A stretch of 64,000 nucleotides of DNA. It comes from Bacteroidota bacterium (GTDB lineage: Bacteria; Bacteroidota; Bacteroidia; AKYH767-A; OLB10). The stretch spans positions 248,001 through 312,000 of the forward strand of contig JADJOZ010000007.1 of the NCBI GenBank assembly GCA_016713525.1. The letters are read 5' to 3'. The notes under the pieces are model-generated. The model did not search any database, had not been told where the DNA came from, and worked only from the letters and a program-made list of their open reading frames with translations. Each line of letters opens with the position of its first letter. The first letter of the stretch is position 1. Of this stretch, positions 49,388 through 58,658 are shown in pieces. A program made the translations under genes and the position numbers.

Positions 49388-50113
49388 ATGTCCTGGTTCG
49401 AATCCTGGTTTGATTCCCCTTATTACCATATTTTATATCAACACAGGGATGAGGCTGAAGCTGAATATTTCCTGGATTCGCTTTTAGATTTTCTGCATCC
49501 TGAAGCACATTCCAGTATGCTGGATCTGGCATGTGGGAAAGGTAGACACTCGGTATATTTGAATGAAAAAGGATATACTGTTACCGGAATCGATTTATCA
49601 GAACAAAGCATTGAATACTGCAAACAATTTGAAAATAAAAATTTGAGTTTTTTTGTGCATGATATGCGAAAACTCTTTCGTGTAAATGACTTCAATTATG
49701 TATTCAATTTATTCACCTCATTCGGGTATTTTGATAAAGAAACGGAAAACCATGCTGCTATGAAAAATGCCTGTATGGCATTGAGAAAAGGCGGCGTACT
49801 TGTAATTGATTTTCTAAATCCTACCTATGTTTCCAAACATCTTATTGCTTCGGAAATGGTTGAGGTTGCCGGAATCAAATTTAATATTGCCAGAAAAATA
49901 AAAGATGGGTATTTTTACAAGAATATTCACTTCTCTGATGCAGCCCGGATTTATGATTTCACAGAGAAAGTTCAGGCACTTACGTTAAATGAATTTGAAA
50001 AATACATTATTCCAAATGGTATGGTAATTGAACACATATTCGGCGATTATCATTTAAATGCATTTGACAGAGAAACATCTCCGCGGTTAATTCTGCTTGC
50101 AAAAAAGAAATAA
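49388..50113 (+). CDS. Class I SAM-dependent methyltransferase
   Basis: A 241-residue Rossmann methyltransferase. Motif I is MLDLACGKGRHSVYLNEKGY (about residues 40-59) and the acidic residue of motif II follows in VTGIDLSEQS. Residues DFNYVFNLFTSFGYF fit motif IV. A SAM-dependent methyl transfer is sure; the substrate (small molecule or lipid) is not predictable. It ends 4 nt before the ZIP transporter start, so the two are probably cotranscribed. Confidence 0.88.
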   Translation: MSWFESWFDSPYYHILYQHRDEAEAEYFLDSLLDFLHPEAHSSMLDLACGKGRHSVYLNEKGYTVTGIDLSEQSIEYCKQFENKNLSFFVHDMRKLFRVNDFNYVFNLFTSFGYFDKETENHAAMKNACMALRKGGVLVIDFLNPTYVSKHLIASEMVEVAGIKFNIARKIKDGYFYKNIHFSDAARIYDFTEKVQALTLNEFEKYIIPNGMVIEHIFGDYHLNAFDRETSPRLILLAKKK

Positions 50114-50117
50114 AACC

Positions 50118-50834
50118 ATGGGAATTCTTGAAATGCTGCTATTATTCACTTCTGTATTTTTTGCAGGAATTCTTTTTTTTGTATTTAAGAAAAGTAACCC
50201 ATTATATTTGAAACTGGCGCTAGCTTTTACAGGATCATTTCTATTTGCCCTCAGCATGGTTCATTTACTTCCTGGAGTGTTCAAATCAGAATCTGAAAAC
50301 ATCGGTTATTTTATCTTACTTGGGTTCTTCATTCAGCTGATACTTGAATATTTTTCTGAAGGAATAGAACATGGTCACATTCATGTTCATAAACATCACA
50401 ACCATTCTTTCCCGCTTGCAATGATGGCGGGATTATGCATCCATTCTTTTCTGGAAGGAATGCCTCTGGCAGGGAAATTTGACCATGATCATCACAGCCA
50501 TTCATTACTGACAGGAATTCTACTACACCATTTACCGGTTGCATTTGCGTTGGTAAGTATGTTGTCGGCTTCCGGAATGAGCAGATCTTATACTATTTTA
50601 AATCTGGTAATCTTTGCAGCAATGGCTCCATTAGGAGCTGTGGCCAGTGAAATACTCGGGCATACGGAGCTTATGAATATCAGCACCTATTACAATCAGA
50701 TAATGGCAGTTGTAATAGGGATTTTTCTTCACATAAGCACAACCATCCTTTTTGAATCTGGTAGCGATCACCGGTTCAACTTATACAAGATGGTTATAAT
50801 TATTTTAGGAGCATTACTTGCACTGCTTCAATAA
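50118..50834 (+). CDS. ZIP family metal transporter
   Basis: About 238 residues from the ATG at 50118, after the stop of the methyltransferase; an earlier in-frame TTG-type start would overlap it. Seven to eight helices, with a histidine-rich loop HGHIHVHKHHNHS (about residues 92-104) and the metal-binding helices ending in GLCIHSFLEGMPL and LHHLPVAFALV. These are the zinc/iron import signatures of the ZIP family. Zinc is the likeliest substrate; iron or manganese cannot be excluded. Confidence 0.9.
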   Translation: MGILEMLLLFTSVFFAGILFFVFKKSNPLYLKLALAFTGSFLFALSMVHLLPGVFKSESENIGYFILLGFFIQLILEYFSEGIEHGHIHVHKHHNHSFPLAMMAGLCIHSFLEGMPLAGKFDHDHHSHSLLTGILLHHLPVAFALVSMLSASGMSRSYTILNLVIFAAMAPLGAVASEILGHTELMNISTYYNQIMAVVIGIFLHISTTILFESGSDHRFNLYKMVIIILGALLALLQ

Positions 50835-50844
50835 CGACAGAAAA

Positions 50845-51306
50845 TTAATTTAGTGCAGCTTTAATTTTTTCGAAGTCAGGAATATCGCCTGCGGAATCCA
50901 AAACTTCGGCATAAACAACAACACCAGTTTCATCTATTACAAAAGCCGATCGTTTAGCAACACCTTTCATATCAAGAATGAAAGTATCATATTGCGAACC
51001 GTAAGCTTCACAAACTGTCTTATTAAAATCAGATAACAACTCAAAATTGAGATTCTGCTCTGCTTTGTAACGAATCAATGAAAAAACCGCATCGGTTGAA
51101 ATACCAAATACTTTTACATTCACATTATTATACCATGAAAGATCATCACGAACACTACATAATTCTTTGGTACATGTTCCGGTAAATGCTGCCGGGAAAA
51201 ACAATAATACAACTTTCGCCCCTTTGAGAGATGACAGTTGAACAGGTTGTTTTAAAGTATTGTAAAGTGTGAAGTCGGGAGCCTGCTGGCCTTTTTGTAG
51301 TGTCAT
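50845..51306 (-). CDS. Peroxiredoxin (AhpC/TSA, Prx5/AhpE-like)
   Basis: A 153-residue thiol peroxidase. The peroxidatic site is PAAFTGTCTKELC with the Cys of GTC, matching the PxxxTxxC rule, at about residue 49. The next Cys (ELC) lies five residues on. The enzyme reduces hydrogen peroxide and organic peroxides. The length and FTGTCTKE resemble AhpE/Prx5 members. The reductant could be thioredoxin-like or bacillithiol-dependent, given bshB1 in the window, but this is inference. Convergent with the ZIP gene (10 nt gap). Confidence 0.9.
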   Translation of the reverse strand: MTLQKGQQAPDFTLYNTLKQPVQLSSLKGAKVVLLFFPAAFTGTCTKELCSVRDDLSWYNNVNVKVFGISTDAVFSLIRYKAEQNLNFELLSDFNKTVCEAYGSQYDTFILDMKGVAKRSAFVIDETGVVVYAEVLDSAGDIPDFEKIKAALN

Positions 51307-51347
51307 ATACTTTTATGTTTATGGTTAATCGGCAAACAAATTAACTT

Positions 51348-52136
51348 TTAATAAGTTTTCGATAATATATTTACTTTTGAATCACGGACCCTATTGTAGT
51401 TTAAATCAAATACAAACCTTCCGGTTACATAGCCTAAAATCGCACCACCAAGTACATCCGAAGCCCAATGCTCCTGCTGATAAGAGCGCGACAAAGCCAC
51501 CATTGAAGCCAACGAATAAGCCACAATGGGAACCCATTTCTTTTCCTGACCATATCCTCTGCTCAAAATAGTTGCCAATGTAAATGCCACAGAGGTGTGT
51601 CGTGATACAAATGAACCATCAGCAGGAAAGTCGTTCAGGGGTCCATTAAAATTATGTGCATACCACGGATATGAATAAACAGGGCGGTCTCTTCCTGCAA
51701 GAATTTTAGAACCAGTCGCTAGCCCCGCACTGAAAATAAAGCCTTCCAAAGAAAGCAACATCATATTTTTATCATACTTATTGCCCGACGATAGTGCTGA
51801 TAAATAAATTCCACCAAGTATTGGTAATGCATACAACCCATTACCAAACGGATCAATCACTAAATCACCAAATTTTTCCAATCCTTTGTTTTGATTGCGA
51901 ACAACAAATGATTGAAGCTTTTCATCATAAAGCATAACAAATGCAGTTGCACCGGTTGCTAAAGTTAAATTAGCAACATCCTTTTTATCCCAATGGAATG
52001 GTGCAATTAAAATTTGCTTACCATCCTTCAAAAAAGAGTTGAAGAATTTAGGGTTTGCAGAATCGGTTTGAGCAAATGTACCTGGTGGAGATATTAGCAA
52101 TATCAACCAAACAAAAATTGATTTTCGCAGAATCAT
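51348..52136 (-). CDS. PAP2 superfamily phosphatase
   Basis: About 262 residues from the ATG at 52136, which starts a signal peptide (MILRKSIFVWLILLISPPG ... AQ). The three active-site motifs are present: KILAGRDRP (KxxxxxxRP), SRHTS (a variant of PSGH, with Ser for Gly) and SRSYQQEHWASD (SRxxxxxHxxxD). It probably dephosphorylates a lipid or isoprenyl pyrophosphate at the periplasmic face. The start at 52175 would overlap mazG by 26 nt and is less likely. It follows mazG with a 13 nt gap. Confidence 0.85.
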   Translation of the reverse strand: MILRKSIFVWLILLISPPGTFAQTDSANPKFFNSFLKDGKQILIAPFHWDKKDVANLTLATGATAFVMLYDEKLQSFVVRNQNKGLEKFGDLVIDPFGNGLYALPILGGIYLSALSSGNKYDKNMMLLSLEGFIFSAGLATGSKILAGRDRPVYSYPWYAHNFNGPLNDFPADGSFVSRHTSVAFTLATILSRGYGQEKKWVPIVAYSLASMVALSRSYQQEHWASDVLGGAILGYVTGRFVFDLNYNRVRDSKVNILSKTY

Positions 52137-52149
52137 TTCCAAACAATAA

Positions 52150-52920
52150 TCAAAGACCTTTTGCTTTGGCTTCATTCCAAAAAGTATCCATTTCCGAGAG
52201 GGACATATCCGTTAATTTTTTTCCCTGTTCTAAAACTGCGTTTTCGAGATATTTAAATCTGGCAACGAACTTTCGGTTTGTACGTTCCAATGCCTCGTCG
52301 GGGTTAACATCAATGAATCTGGATAAATTCACCAAGGAAAAAAGAAGGTCACCAAACTCACCTTCAATCTTTGAAGAATTACCGGCGGCAAGTTCAACTC
52401 TCAATTCTTTCAGTTCTTCTTCAACTTTATCAAGCACTTGCAACTTTTCTTCCCAATCAAATCCGGCTGACCGGGCTTTTTCCTGAATCCTCATAGCTTT
52501 CACAAGGGAAGGTAATGAGGTCGGAACACCTTCCAGCACCGACTTTTTACCTTCCTTAAGTTTCAGTTGTTCCCAATTGCGGGAAACATCATCAGCATTG
52601 TCTACTTTCACATCACTGTATATGTGCGGGTGGCGGTGAATCAGTTTATCACATACCTGATTAATCACACTGGTAATATCGAAATCATTTGACTCGGAGC
52701 CAATTTTTGCATAGAATACAATGTGTAATAAAATATCACCTAACTCTTTTCGAACTTCCTCCTTATCGCCGGCAAGAATCGCATCTCCTAACTCATAAAC
52801 CTCCTCAATGGTCAGATGCCGTAATGTCTCCATCGTCTGAACCTTATCCCACGGACACTTTGCCCTAAGATCATCCATTATATTGAGCAGCCTTTCAAAA
52901 GCTATTAACCGGGCATCCAT
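52150..52920 (-). CDS. mazG: MazG, nucleoside triphosphate pyrophosphohydrolase
   Basis: About 256 residues from the ATG at 52920 (MDARLIAFERLLNIMDDLRAKCPWDK), chosen because homologs begin here; 52953 is also in frame. Two MazG helical domains carry the EExxE and ExxD metal motifs: first HLTIEEVYELGDAI ... KELGDILLHIVF (about residues 37-75), then a C-terminal repeat EEELKELRVEL ... EFGDLLFSLVN (about 170-210). It hydrolyses NTPs to NMP and PPi and protects the cell from damaged nucleotides and (p)ppGpp excess. Upstream of the PAP2 gene on the same strand. Confidence 0.93.
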   Translation of the reverse strand: MDARLIAFERLLNIMDDLRAKCPWDKVQTMETLRHLTIEEVYELGDAILAGDKEEVRKELGDILLHIVFYAKIGSESNDFDITSVINQVCDKLIHRHPHIYSDVKVDNADDVSRNWEQLKLKEGKKSVLEGVPTSLPSLVKAMRIQEKARSAGFDWEEKLQVLDKVEEELKELRVELAAGNSSKIEGEFGDLLFSLVNLSRFIDVNPDEALERTNRKFVARFKYLENAVLEQGKKLTDMSLSEMDTFWNEAKAKGL

Positions 52921-53000
52921 ACTATTAGTTTTAGACAAAAGTACTGATTCCATGGAAGGTAAAAACAGACATCTTTAAAAATTGTCTTCTAAATGCTTCT

Positions 53001-53008
53001 TATATTTG
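53001..53008 (+). promoter_or_regulatory. -7 element just upstream of the lipid A deacylase-like gene
   Basis: TATATTTG, an exact TAnnTTTG match, with TTG at 52982-52984 (16-base spacer, slightly short). It ends 5 nt before the first ATG at 53013, so the transcript would be leaderless or nearly so. Confidence 0.5.
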
Positions 53009-53012
53009 CGGG

Positions 53013-54125
53013 ATGCAAAAAATGAGAGTCCTGTTAATCTTTCTATATTTATTATCCTGGTTAAATACAACACAGGCCCAGGATAGCGTAACCGGAAGTT
53101 GGTCGGTGACTGGCAATTATCACCATGGATTTTTAATTGCACATCGTCCGATGGTTGTTTCACTGCAGAAAAATCATCTCAATGCACTGGAATTCAGTAT
53201 ATTAAAAACAACATCCGGTTCCAAAGCATGGCATAATATATACAACAATCCTGAAATAGGAATTTCATTTTCTGGTTGGAATACCGGAAACGACGAACAA
53301 CTTGGGAACACCTATGCTTTGATTCCATTTATTAATTTCCCATTAATCAAAAATAACAAACATCAGTTTGCAATCAAATTTGGCTGGGGAGTAGGATATG
53401 TTGAAAAAACATTTGATTCCGATAATAACTACAAAAATATAGTAATTGGATCACACCTGAATTGTGCCCTCCAATTTCAGCCAAATTACAGTTTTAATAT
53501 TGGAGAGCAGCTCATGTTAGGCGGAGGATTGAACATTACTCACTTTTCGAATGGAAGCGCTGCAACACCCAACCTTGGAATCAATTTTGCCAGCATTACG
53601 GCAGGAGCACGATATCGATTTGCAAAAACAGCAAGTGGATCACGGGCAAATATTCCTGCATTCACTAGAACAACCCGAATCACGGCCTTTGCAGCGGCAT
53701 CTTTTAAGGAAACCTATCCGGCTGAAGGAAATAAATATGCTGCATTCACTTTATCGGGAAGCAGATTTCATCAGATATCTCCTAAAATAGGATTAGGATA
53801 TGGTGTTGACCTGTTTTATGATGGTTCGGCGGTGAAAAAACAAGAGCAAAAAGGTGGCACTGTAAAAAATGACCTTGATTATTTTAAAAGTGGAGTACAT
53901 GCCGGCTGCGAGTTGGCAATTGCAGATGTTACGCTCCTGTTAAACATGGGAGGGTATCTGTTTAACAGGGTAACAGGTGATGGAACTTTCTATCACCGAT
54001 TTGGAATCAGATACCAGGCAGGCAGTAACATATTTGTTTGCATGAACCTAAAATCACATTGGGCAAAAGCAGATTTTATTGAATGGGGAATTGGATATAG
54101 AATAAACCGACAAACAAAAAAATGA
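53013..54125 (+). CDS. Acyloxyacyl hydrolase, PagL-like lipid A 3-O-deacylase
   Basis: A 370-residue outer membrane protein with a signal peptide (about residues 1-22, ending TTQAQ) and many alternating amphipathic strands. The His-Ser motif HFSNG at about residue 180 matches the active-site region (HxSN) of PagL-type lipid A deacylases in the acyloxyacyl hydrolase family. The protein is about twice the size of PagL, as in Bacteroidota homologs, with a second half of beta strands of unknown role. It would remove an acyl chain from lipid A in the outer membrane. Overlaps the DUF2807 gene by 4 nt (ATGA). Confidence 0.8.
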   Translation: MQKMRVLLIFLYLLSWLNTTQAQDSVTGSWSVTGNYHHGFLIAHRPMVVSLQKNHLNALEFSILKTTSGSKAWHNIYNNPEIGISFSGWNTGNDEQLGNTYALIPFINFPLIKNNKHQFAIKFGWGVGYVEKTFDSDNNYKNIVIGSHLNCALQFQPNYSFNIGEQLMLGGGLNITHFSNGSAATPNLGINFASITAGARYRFAKTASGSRANIPAFTRTTRITAFAAASFKETYPAEGNKYAAFTLSGSRFHQISPKIGLGYGVDLFYDGSAVKKQEQKGGTVKNDLDYFKSGVHAGCELAIADVTLLLNMGGYLFNRVTGDGTFYHRFGIRYQAGSNIFVCMNLKSHWAKADFIEWGIGYRINRQTKK

Positions 54126-54855
54126 ACTACCGAATCTTCATTGTAATGCTTGCAACTATTTTCGTTGCCTCCTGCGGCAAGGATCAGCTATGTAACTGCC
54201 TGAAAAAAACGGGAGATGAAATAACTGAAGTAAGATCAGTAAGTTCATTTTCATCTATTGAAATGAATAACAATGTTGATGTTATAATTATTCCTGACAC
54301 TTTCTTCAGCATTAAAGTTACGTGCGGCAAAAATTTGATGGACGGTCTAAAAACTGAAGTCAAAAACAACCGGCTTGAAATCAAAATATTAATAAATGTA
54401 ATTGGCTGCGCGATTTTGAAAACCGGTTCGTTGTAGAGGTTACTGTAAGGGATTTAAATCAAATCACCAATAACGGATCTGGCAACCTTTCGTTCGCCGA
54501 CACATTGGTAACACCGGATTTTCAAGTTGACAACTGGAATGGCACCGGTACACTTTCACTTCTGCTTGAGTGTAACGAAACACGATTTAAACTTCATACG
54601 GGTCCTGCCGATATTGTTGCCGCAGGTAGGTCTGACGTTGGATACATTTATTCAGCAGGAAACGGGTTTTGCGATACCAAAAATCTGATTAACGACTATT
54701 GCTATGTGACAACTAAAAGTACCGGCGATTGTTTTGTTTCTGTGTCCAAAGAAGTTGGAGTTACCATCGAGTATGTCGGCGATGTATATTATTCCGGAAA
54801 TCCATATCAAGTTGATCAACAAGTAACGGGAAGCGGAAAACTCATCCGGCAATAA
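54122..54855 (+). CDS. DUF2807 (GIN domain, autotransporter adhesin head-like) lipoprotein (one frameshift)
   Basis: About 245 residues when repaired. A lipoprotein signal ends FVASCGKDQ (Cys about residue 18). The rest is the beta-helix GIN domain typical of DUF2807: RSVSSFSSIEMNNNVDVIII near the start, NNGSGNLSFADTL in the middle, YYSGNPYQVDQQVTGSGKL at the end. The break lies in the A run at 54383-54386 (one base missing); repair gives KNINKCNWLRDFENR. Surface-exposed lipoprotein of unknown function. It is coupled to the upstream deacylase and sits 4 nt before the sulfatase-like gene. Confidence 0.85.
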
Positions 54856-54859
54856 TACC

Positions 54860-56695
54860 ATGAAGCAATCGCTACTTTTTTTTCTTAAACATTATTTGTT
54901 CTGGGTTCTGATATTTATCGGTTTCAGAATACTTTTTTTATTTTCACAAAGCCAATCATTAGGTGACACACCACTCACTGAAATTGCATTCTCATTGCTT
55001 GCAGGCTTTCAACTCGACATTTCAACAGCTTCTTATTTTGCAATCATTCCGTTCTTGTTGACAATTGCTTTAATTTGGGGTGGAGATTGGATAATTTTCA
55101 ATATACTAAAAGTTTATTATCTGTTAATACTCTTTATCACTATGATACTGAGTATTGGAAATATTATAATCTACAAATACTGGGGAACTTTACTTAACAG
55201 TCGTGGTTTAGCCTATGCACTTCAACCTGCAGAAATGTTAGCTTCTGTTACCGATTTCCAGCTGGTATCAGGAATAATTGTACTGATCATATTGTTTTTC
55301 CTGATGAGAAAAGCCTACTACTTTTATTTACATCCCGCTTTAGCGGAAATAAACGGAACGCGCTTACAAAGACTGGCATCAGTATGCATAGCACTACCAC
55401 TGATCGTAATTGGCATAAGAGGTGGTTTGCAATTAATTCCGGTAAATGAATCTGCTGCAGTTTTTTCTTCCAATAAATTATTGAATGAAGCGGCCACCAA
55501 TAATTTATGGTATCTGGGACATAATCTGAAGCAAGCCGGCACCACGAATAAAAATCCTTACCAGTGGTTTTCAGATGAGGAATCAATACAGGTTGTTGCA
55601 AGTCTTTATGCTAAAAAATCAGTTCCCGATTCAATTTTTAACATGAATCATAAACCAAATGTTGTTTTAATTTTATTGGAGAGCTGGACCGCAGATATCA
55701 TTGAACCTTTAGGTGGGATTGCAGGAGTAACTCCAAATTTTTCAAAGCTATGTAAAGAAGGTATGTTATTTTCTGCTATTTATTCATCCGGTTTCAGGAC
55801 TGATCAGGCTTTGGTTTCTGCGCTTAGTGGATATCCATCACAGCCAAACAATTCAATAATCCGTTTTCCTTCCAAAGCCTCCCAATTACCTTCTATAGCA
55901 AATGTGTTCAATGAAAACGGTTATCAAACATCATTTTACTATGGTGGAGAATTAGGATTTGCTAACATGTACAATTACTTATCGGTGACAGGCTTTAAAA
56001 CAATTACCGGCAAGGAAGCTTTTGAGGATGATGTTATGAATAGTAAATGGGGAGCACACGACGAAGCAGTACTTGACCGTCAGTTAAGCGATTTAAAAAA
56101 AGCACAGCAACCATTCTTTTCAACATTACTTACCTTGAGCACTCATGAACCTTTTGAAGTTCCGGTTAACACACCATTCAATGATCCATCTGAACCGGAA
56201 TTATTTAAAAAATCGGCATGGTATACTGACTATTGCCTTGGAAAATATTTTGAACAGGCGAAAAATGAGTCCTGGTTTACAAACACAATTTTTGTGCTGG
56301 TTGCCGATCATGGTCACCGGCTACCACTAAACAGATCATTTGATGATCCTTTTATCAGGAGAATTCCGATGCTAATTATTGGAAATCCGTTAAGGAAGGA
56401 ATTAAAAGGAACACAAATAAATGTAATTGGCAATCAGAATGATTTACCGGCTACCCTCCTTTCCGCGCTCAATTACAACCACAACGAGTTTCCCTGGAGC
56501 CGTGATTTAATGGTTCCATCTCAAAACCCATTTGCCTACCTATCACTCGACTATGCCATTTCATGGGTCCATCAAAAGGGGAATACAGTTGTTCGATTAG
56601 ATTCCAAACAGGAGTCACAATCAGTAGATTCCACTGAAAACAGGATCGCAAAAGCCTATCTGCAACAGCTTTATAAGTCATTTTTAAGTTTTTAG
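54860..56695 (+). CDS. LTA synthase-like sulfatase-fold membrane protein
   Basis: A 611-residue inner membrane protein with about five N-terminal helices (residues 1-180) and a periplasmic alkaline-phosphatase-fold domain (about 230-560). Active-site segments are ILLESWTADIIEPLGG (metal Glu), SSGFRTDQALVSALSGYP with the probable nucleophile Thr, and LVADHGHRLP (metal Asp-His). These are the marks of the LtaS/phosphoglycerol transferase family. A Gram-negative cell has no lipoteichoic acid, so a phosphoglycerol or phosphoethanolamine transferase acting on glycans or lipid A is a reasonable guess. Intact. Confidence 0.82.
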   Translation: MKQSLLFFLKHYLFWVLIFIGFRILFLFSQSQSLGDTPLTEIAFSLLAGFQLDISTASYFAIIPFLLTIALIWGGDWIIFNILKVYYLLILFITMILSIGNIIIYKYWGTLLNSRGLAYALQPAEMLASVTDFQLVSGIIVLIILFFLMRKAYYFYLHPALAEINGTRLQRLASVCIALPLIVIGIRGGLQLIPVNESAAVFSSNKLLNEAATNNLWYLGHNLKQAGTTNKNPYQWFSDEESIQVVASLYAKKSVPDSIFNMNHKPNVVLILLESWTADIIEPLGGIAGVTPNFSKLCKEGMLFSAIYSSGFRTDQALVSALSGYPSQPNNSIIRFPSKASQLPSIANVFNENGYQTSFYYGGELGFANMYNYLSVTGFKTITGKEAFEDDVMNSKWGAHDEAVLDRQLSDLKKAQQPFFSTLLTLSTHEPFEVPVNTPFNDPSEPELFKKSAWYTDYCLGKYFEQAKNESWFTNTIFVLVADHGHRLPLNRSFDDPFIRRIPMLIIGNPLRKELKGTQINVIGNQNDLPATLLSALNYNHNEFPWSRDLMVPSQNPFAYLSLDYAISWVHQKGNTVVRLDSKQESQSVDSTENRIAKAYLQQLYKSFLSF

Positions 56696-56710
56696 CACGT
56701 CATTTTTCGC

Positions 56711-56718
56711 TACCTTTG
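56711..56718 (+). promoter_or_regulatory. -7 element upstream of the ABC-F gene
   Basis: TACCTTTG followed by CACC, an exact TAnnTTTG match, 20 nt before the ATG at 56738 and just after the stop of the sulfatase-like gene. Confidence 0.55.
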
Positions 56719-56737
56719 CACCTTTCCAAAATAAACC

Positions 56738-58658
56738 ATGCTGGTTCTCAATAACATTAGCTTCGAATTCGGTTCACGATATCTATATAAAGATACTTCG
56801 TGGCATATTAAACCTTTTGAAAAATCGGACTTATCGGTGCAAACGGCACAGGTAAATCGACTTTACTACGAATAATAAATGGTGAGTACCAGTTATCCGG
56901 CGGTGAAGTGACCAAACGGAAGGATCTTACCATTGGCTTTCTAAATCAGGATTTGCTTTCATATGAATCACAAAAATCGATTCTGGAAGTGGCCATGGAG
57001 GCATTTGAAAAACAAAATGAGCTTGCTGCTGAAATCGACAGATTGTTGCACTTGCTTGAAACGGACCATTCTGACAATGTATTGAATGCCCTGCATGATG
57101 CACAATCACATTTCGAAGCTTTGGATGGTTACCAGCTTCGCTCCCGTTCCGAATCGGTTTTAGAGGGATTAGGGTTCACAACAACCGATCTGGTGCGACC
57201 CTTAAATGAATTTTCAGGAGGTTGGCGTATGCGGGTCATGCTGGCAAAAATTCTGTTAGGTCAACCCGATCTACTCTTACTGGATGAGCCTACCAACCAC
57301 CTTGATCTCCCTTCTATTGAATGGATTGAAGAATATCTTGATAATTATGAAGGTACGGTAGTAATTGTTTCTCACGACAGATTTTTTCTGGATAGAGTTG
57401 TGACAAAAATTGCGGAGATTTCGAATAGCAAAATCACCACCTATACCGGTAACTATTCTTTTTATGTGGAAGCTAAAGAACTTTCAGAAGACATGCAAAG
57501 AAGTCAGTTTAAGAATCAGGAAAAGTATTTAAAGGAACAAGAAAGATTCATTGAACGTTTTCGTGCAAAAGCATCCAAAGCGAAGGCCGTACAATCCAGG
57601 ATTAAGGCTTTGGAGCGTGTTGAACGTATCAATGATGTTGCAGATCCCTCAGCAACTATAAACATCAATTTTAATTTCAATGTTCAGCCTGGAAAAGTAA
57701 TTGCTGAAATGGATGTAAGGGAAAAAAAATATAAGGATCTTGAAATATTTCATGATACACAGATAACCATTGAGCGTGGTGATAAAATAGCGCTGATTGG
57801 TGCAAATGGAAAAGGTAAATCGACGCTTTTACGCATGATTGATCAAAGCGAACCATATGTTGGTGAATTTCATAACGGATACAATGTAATAAAAGCATTT
57901 TATGCTCAGCATCAGCTGGAAAGTCTCACACTTGATTTCACCTTGCTTGAAGAATTGCAACATTGTGCTCCAGAGCAAAGTGATACCACTTTAAGAACTT
58001 TACTGGGTGCATTTTTATTCAAGGGTGACGATGTTTTTAAAAAAATCCGAGTGCTTTCAGGAGGAGAAAAATCGCGGGTTGCTTTGGCAAGAACCATTCT
58101 AACCAAAGCCAACTTTATGTTACTGGATGAGCCCACCAATCACCTCGATATTCAATCGGTAAATATCCTGATTCAGGTTTTACAGAACTTCAAAGGATCT
58201 TATGTCATTGTTTCTCACGATCGTTTTTTCCTGGCAGAAGTAGCTAATAAAATCTGGTATATTGAAGATAAGAAATTAAAACAGTACCCCGGCACCTATG
58301 CTGAGTTTGAAGAGTGGCAGGAAAGAAATAAAGCTGAAAAAGAAAAGGCCACTAAGAAAGAACCGGTGAAAGTTTCAGCTCCAGCACCGGTTAAAAATGT
58401 TGTTCCACCTCCTGATAAGGATAAAAAAAAACAACATCAGAAACTAAGCACCACCGTAAAATCGTTGGAGAAAGAACTTGATGAACTCAAAATAACGAAA
58501 GAATCGTTATTAATAAAAATGGGTGAACCTGAAAATTATGCCAGCAGTGAAAAGACAAAGCTGCTGAAGCAACAATTACAGGCTGTTGAATCGGATTTGT
58601 TAAAAAGCAACAAGAATGGGAAGAAGCATTTTCACTCATGATAGAACTGGAAGCGTAA
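56738..58658 (+). CDS. ABC-F family ATP-binding protein (two frameshifts)
   Basis: About 640 residues when repaired. Two ATP-binding domains lacking membrane domains: Walker A of the first, IGANGTGKSTL, is bisected by a shift in the A run at 56820-56824. Signatures LNEFSGGWRMRVMLAK and LDEPTNHLDLPSIEWIEEYL follow. The second has LIGANGKGKSTLLRMI, VLSGGEKSRVALAR and LDEPTNHLDIQSVN. A basic interdomain linker and a C-terminal coiled coil (about 545-635) are present. A second shift near 58615 (one base missing) restores KWEEAFSLMIELEA and a TAA at 58656-58658. ABC-F proteins act on the ribosome; resistance or general roles cannot be told apart. Confidence 0.88.
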
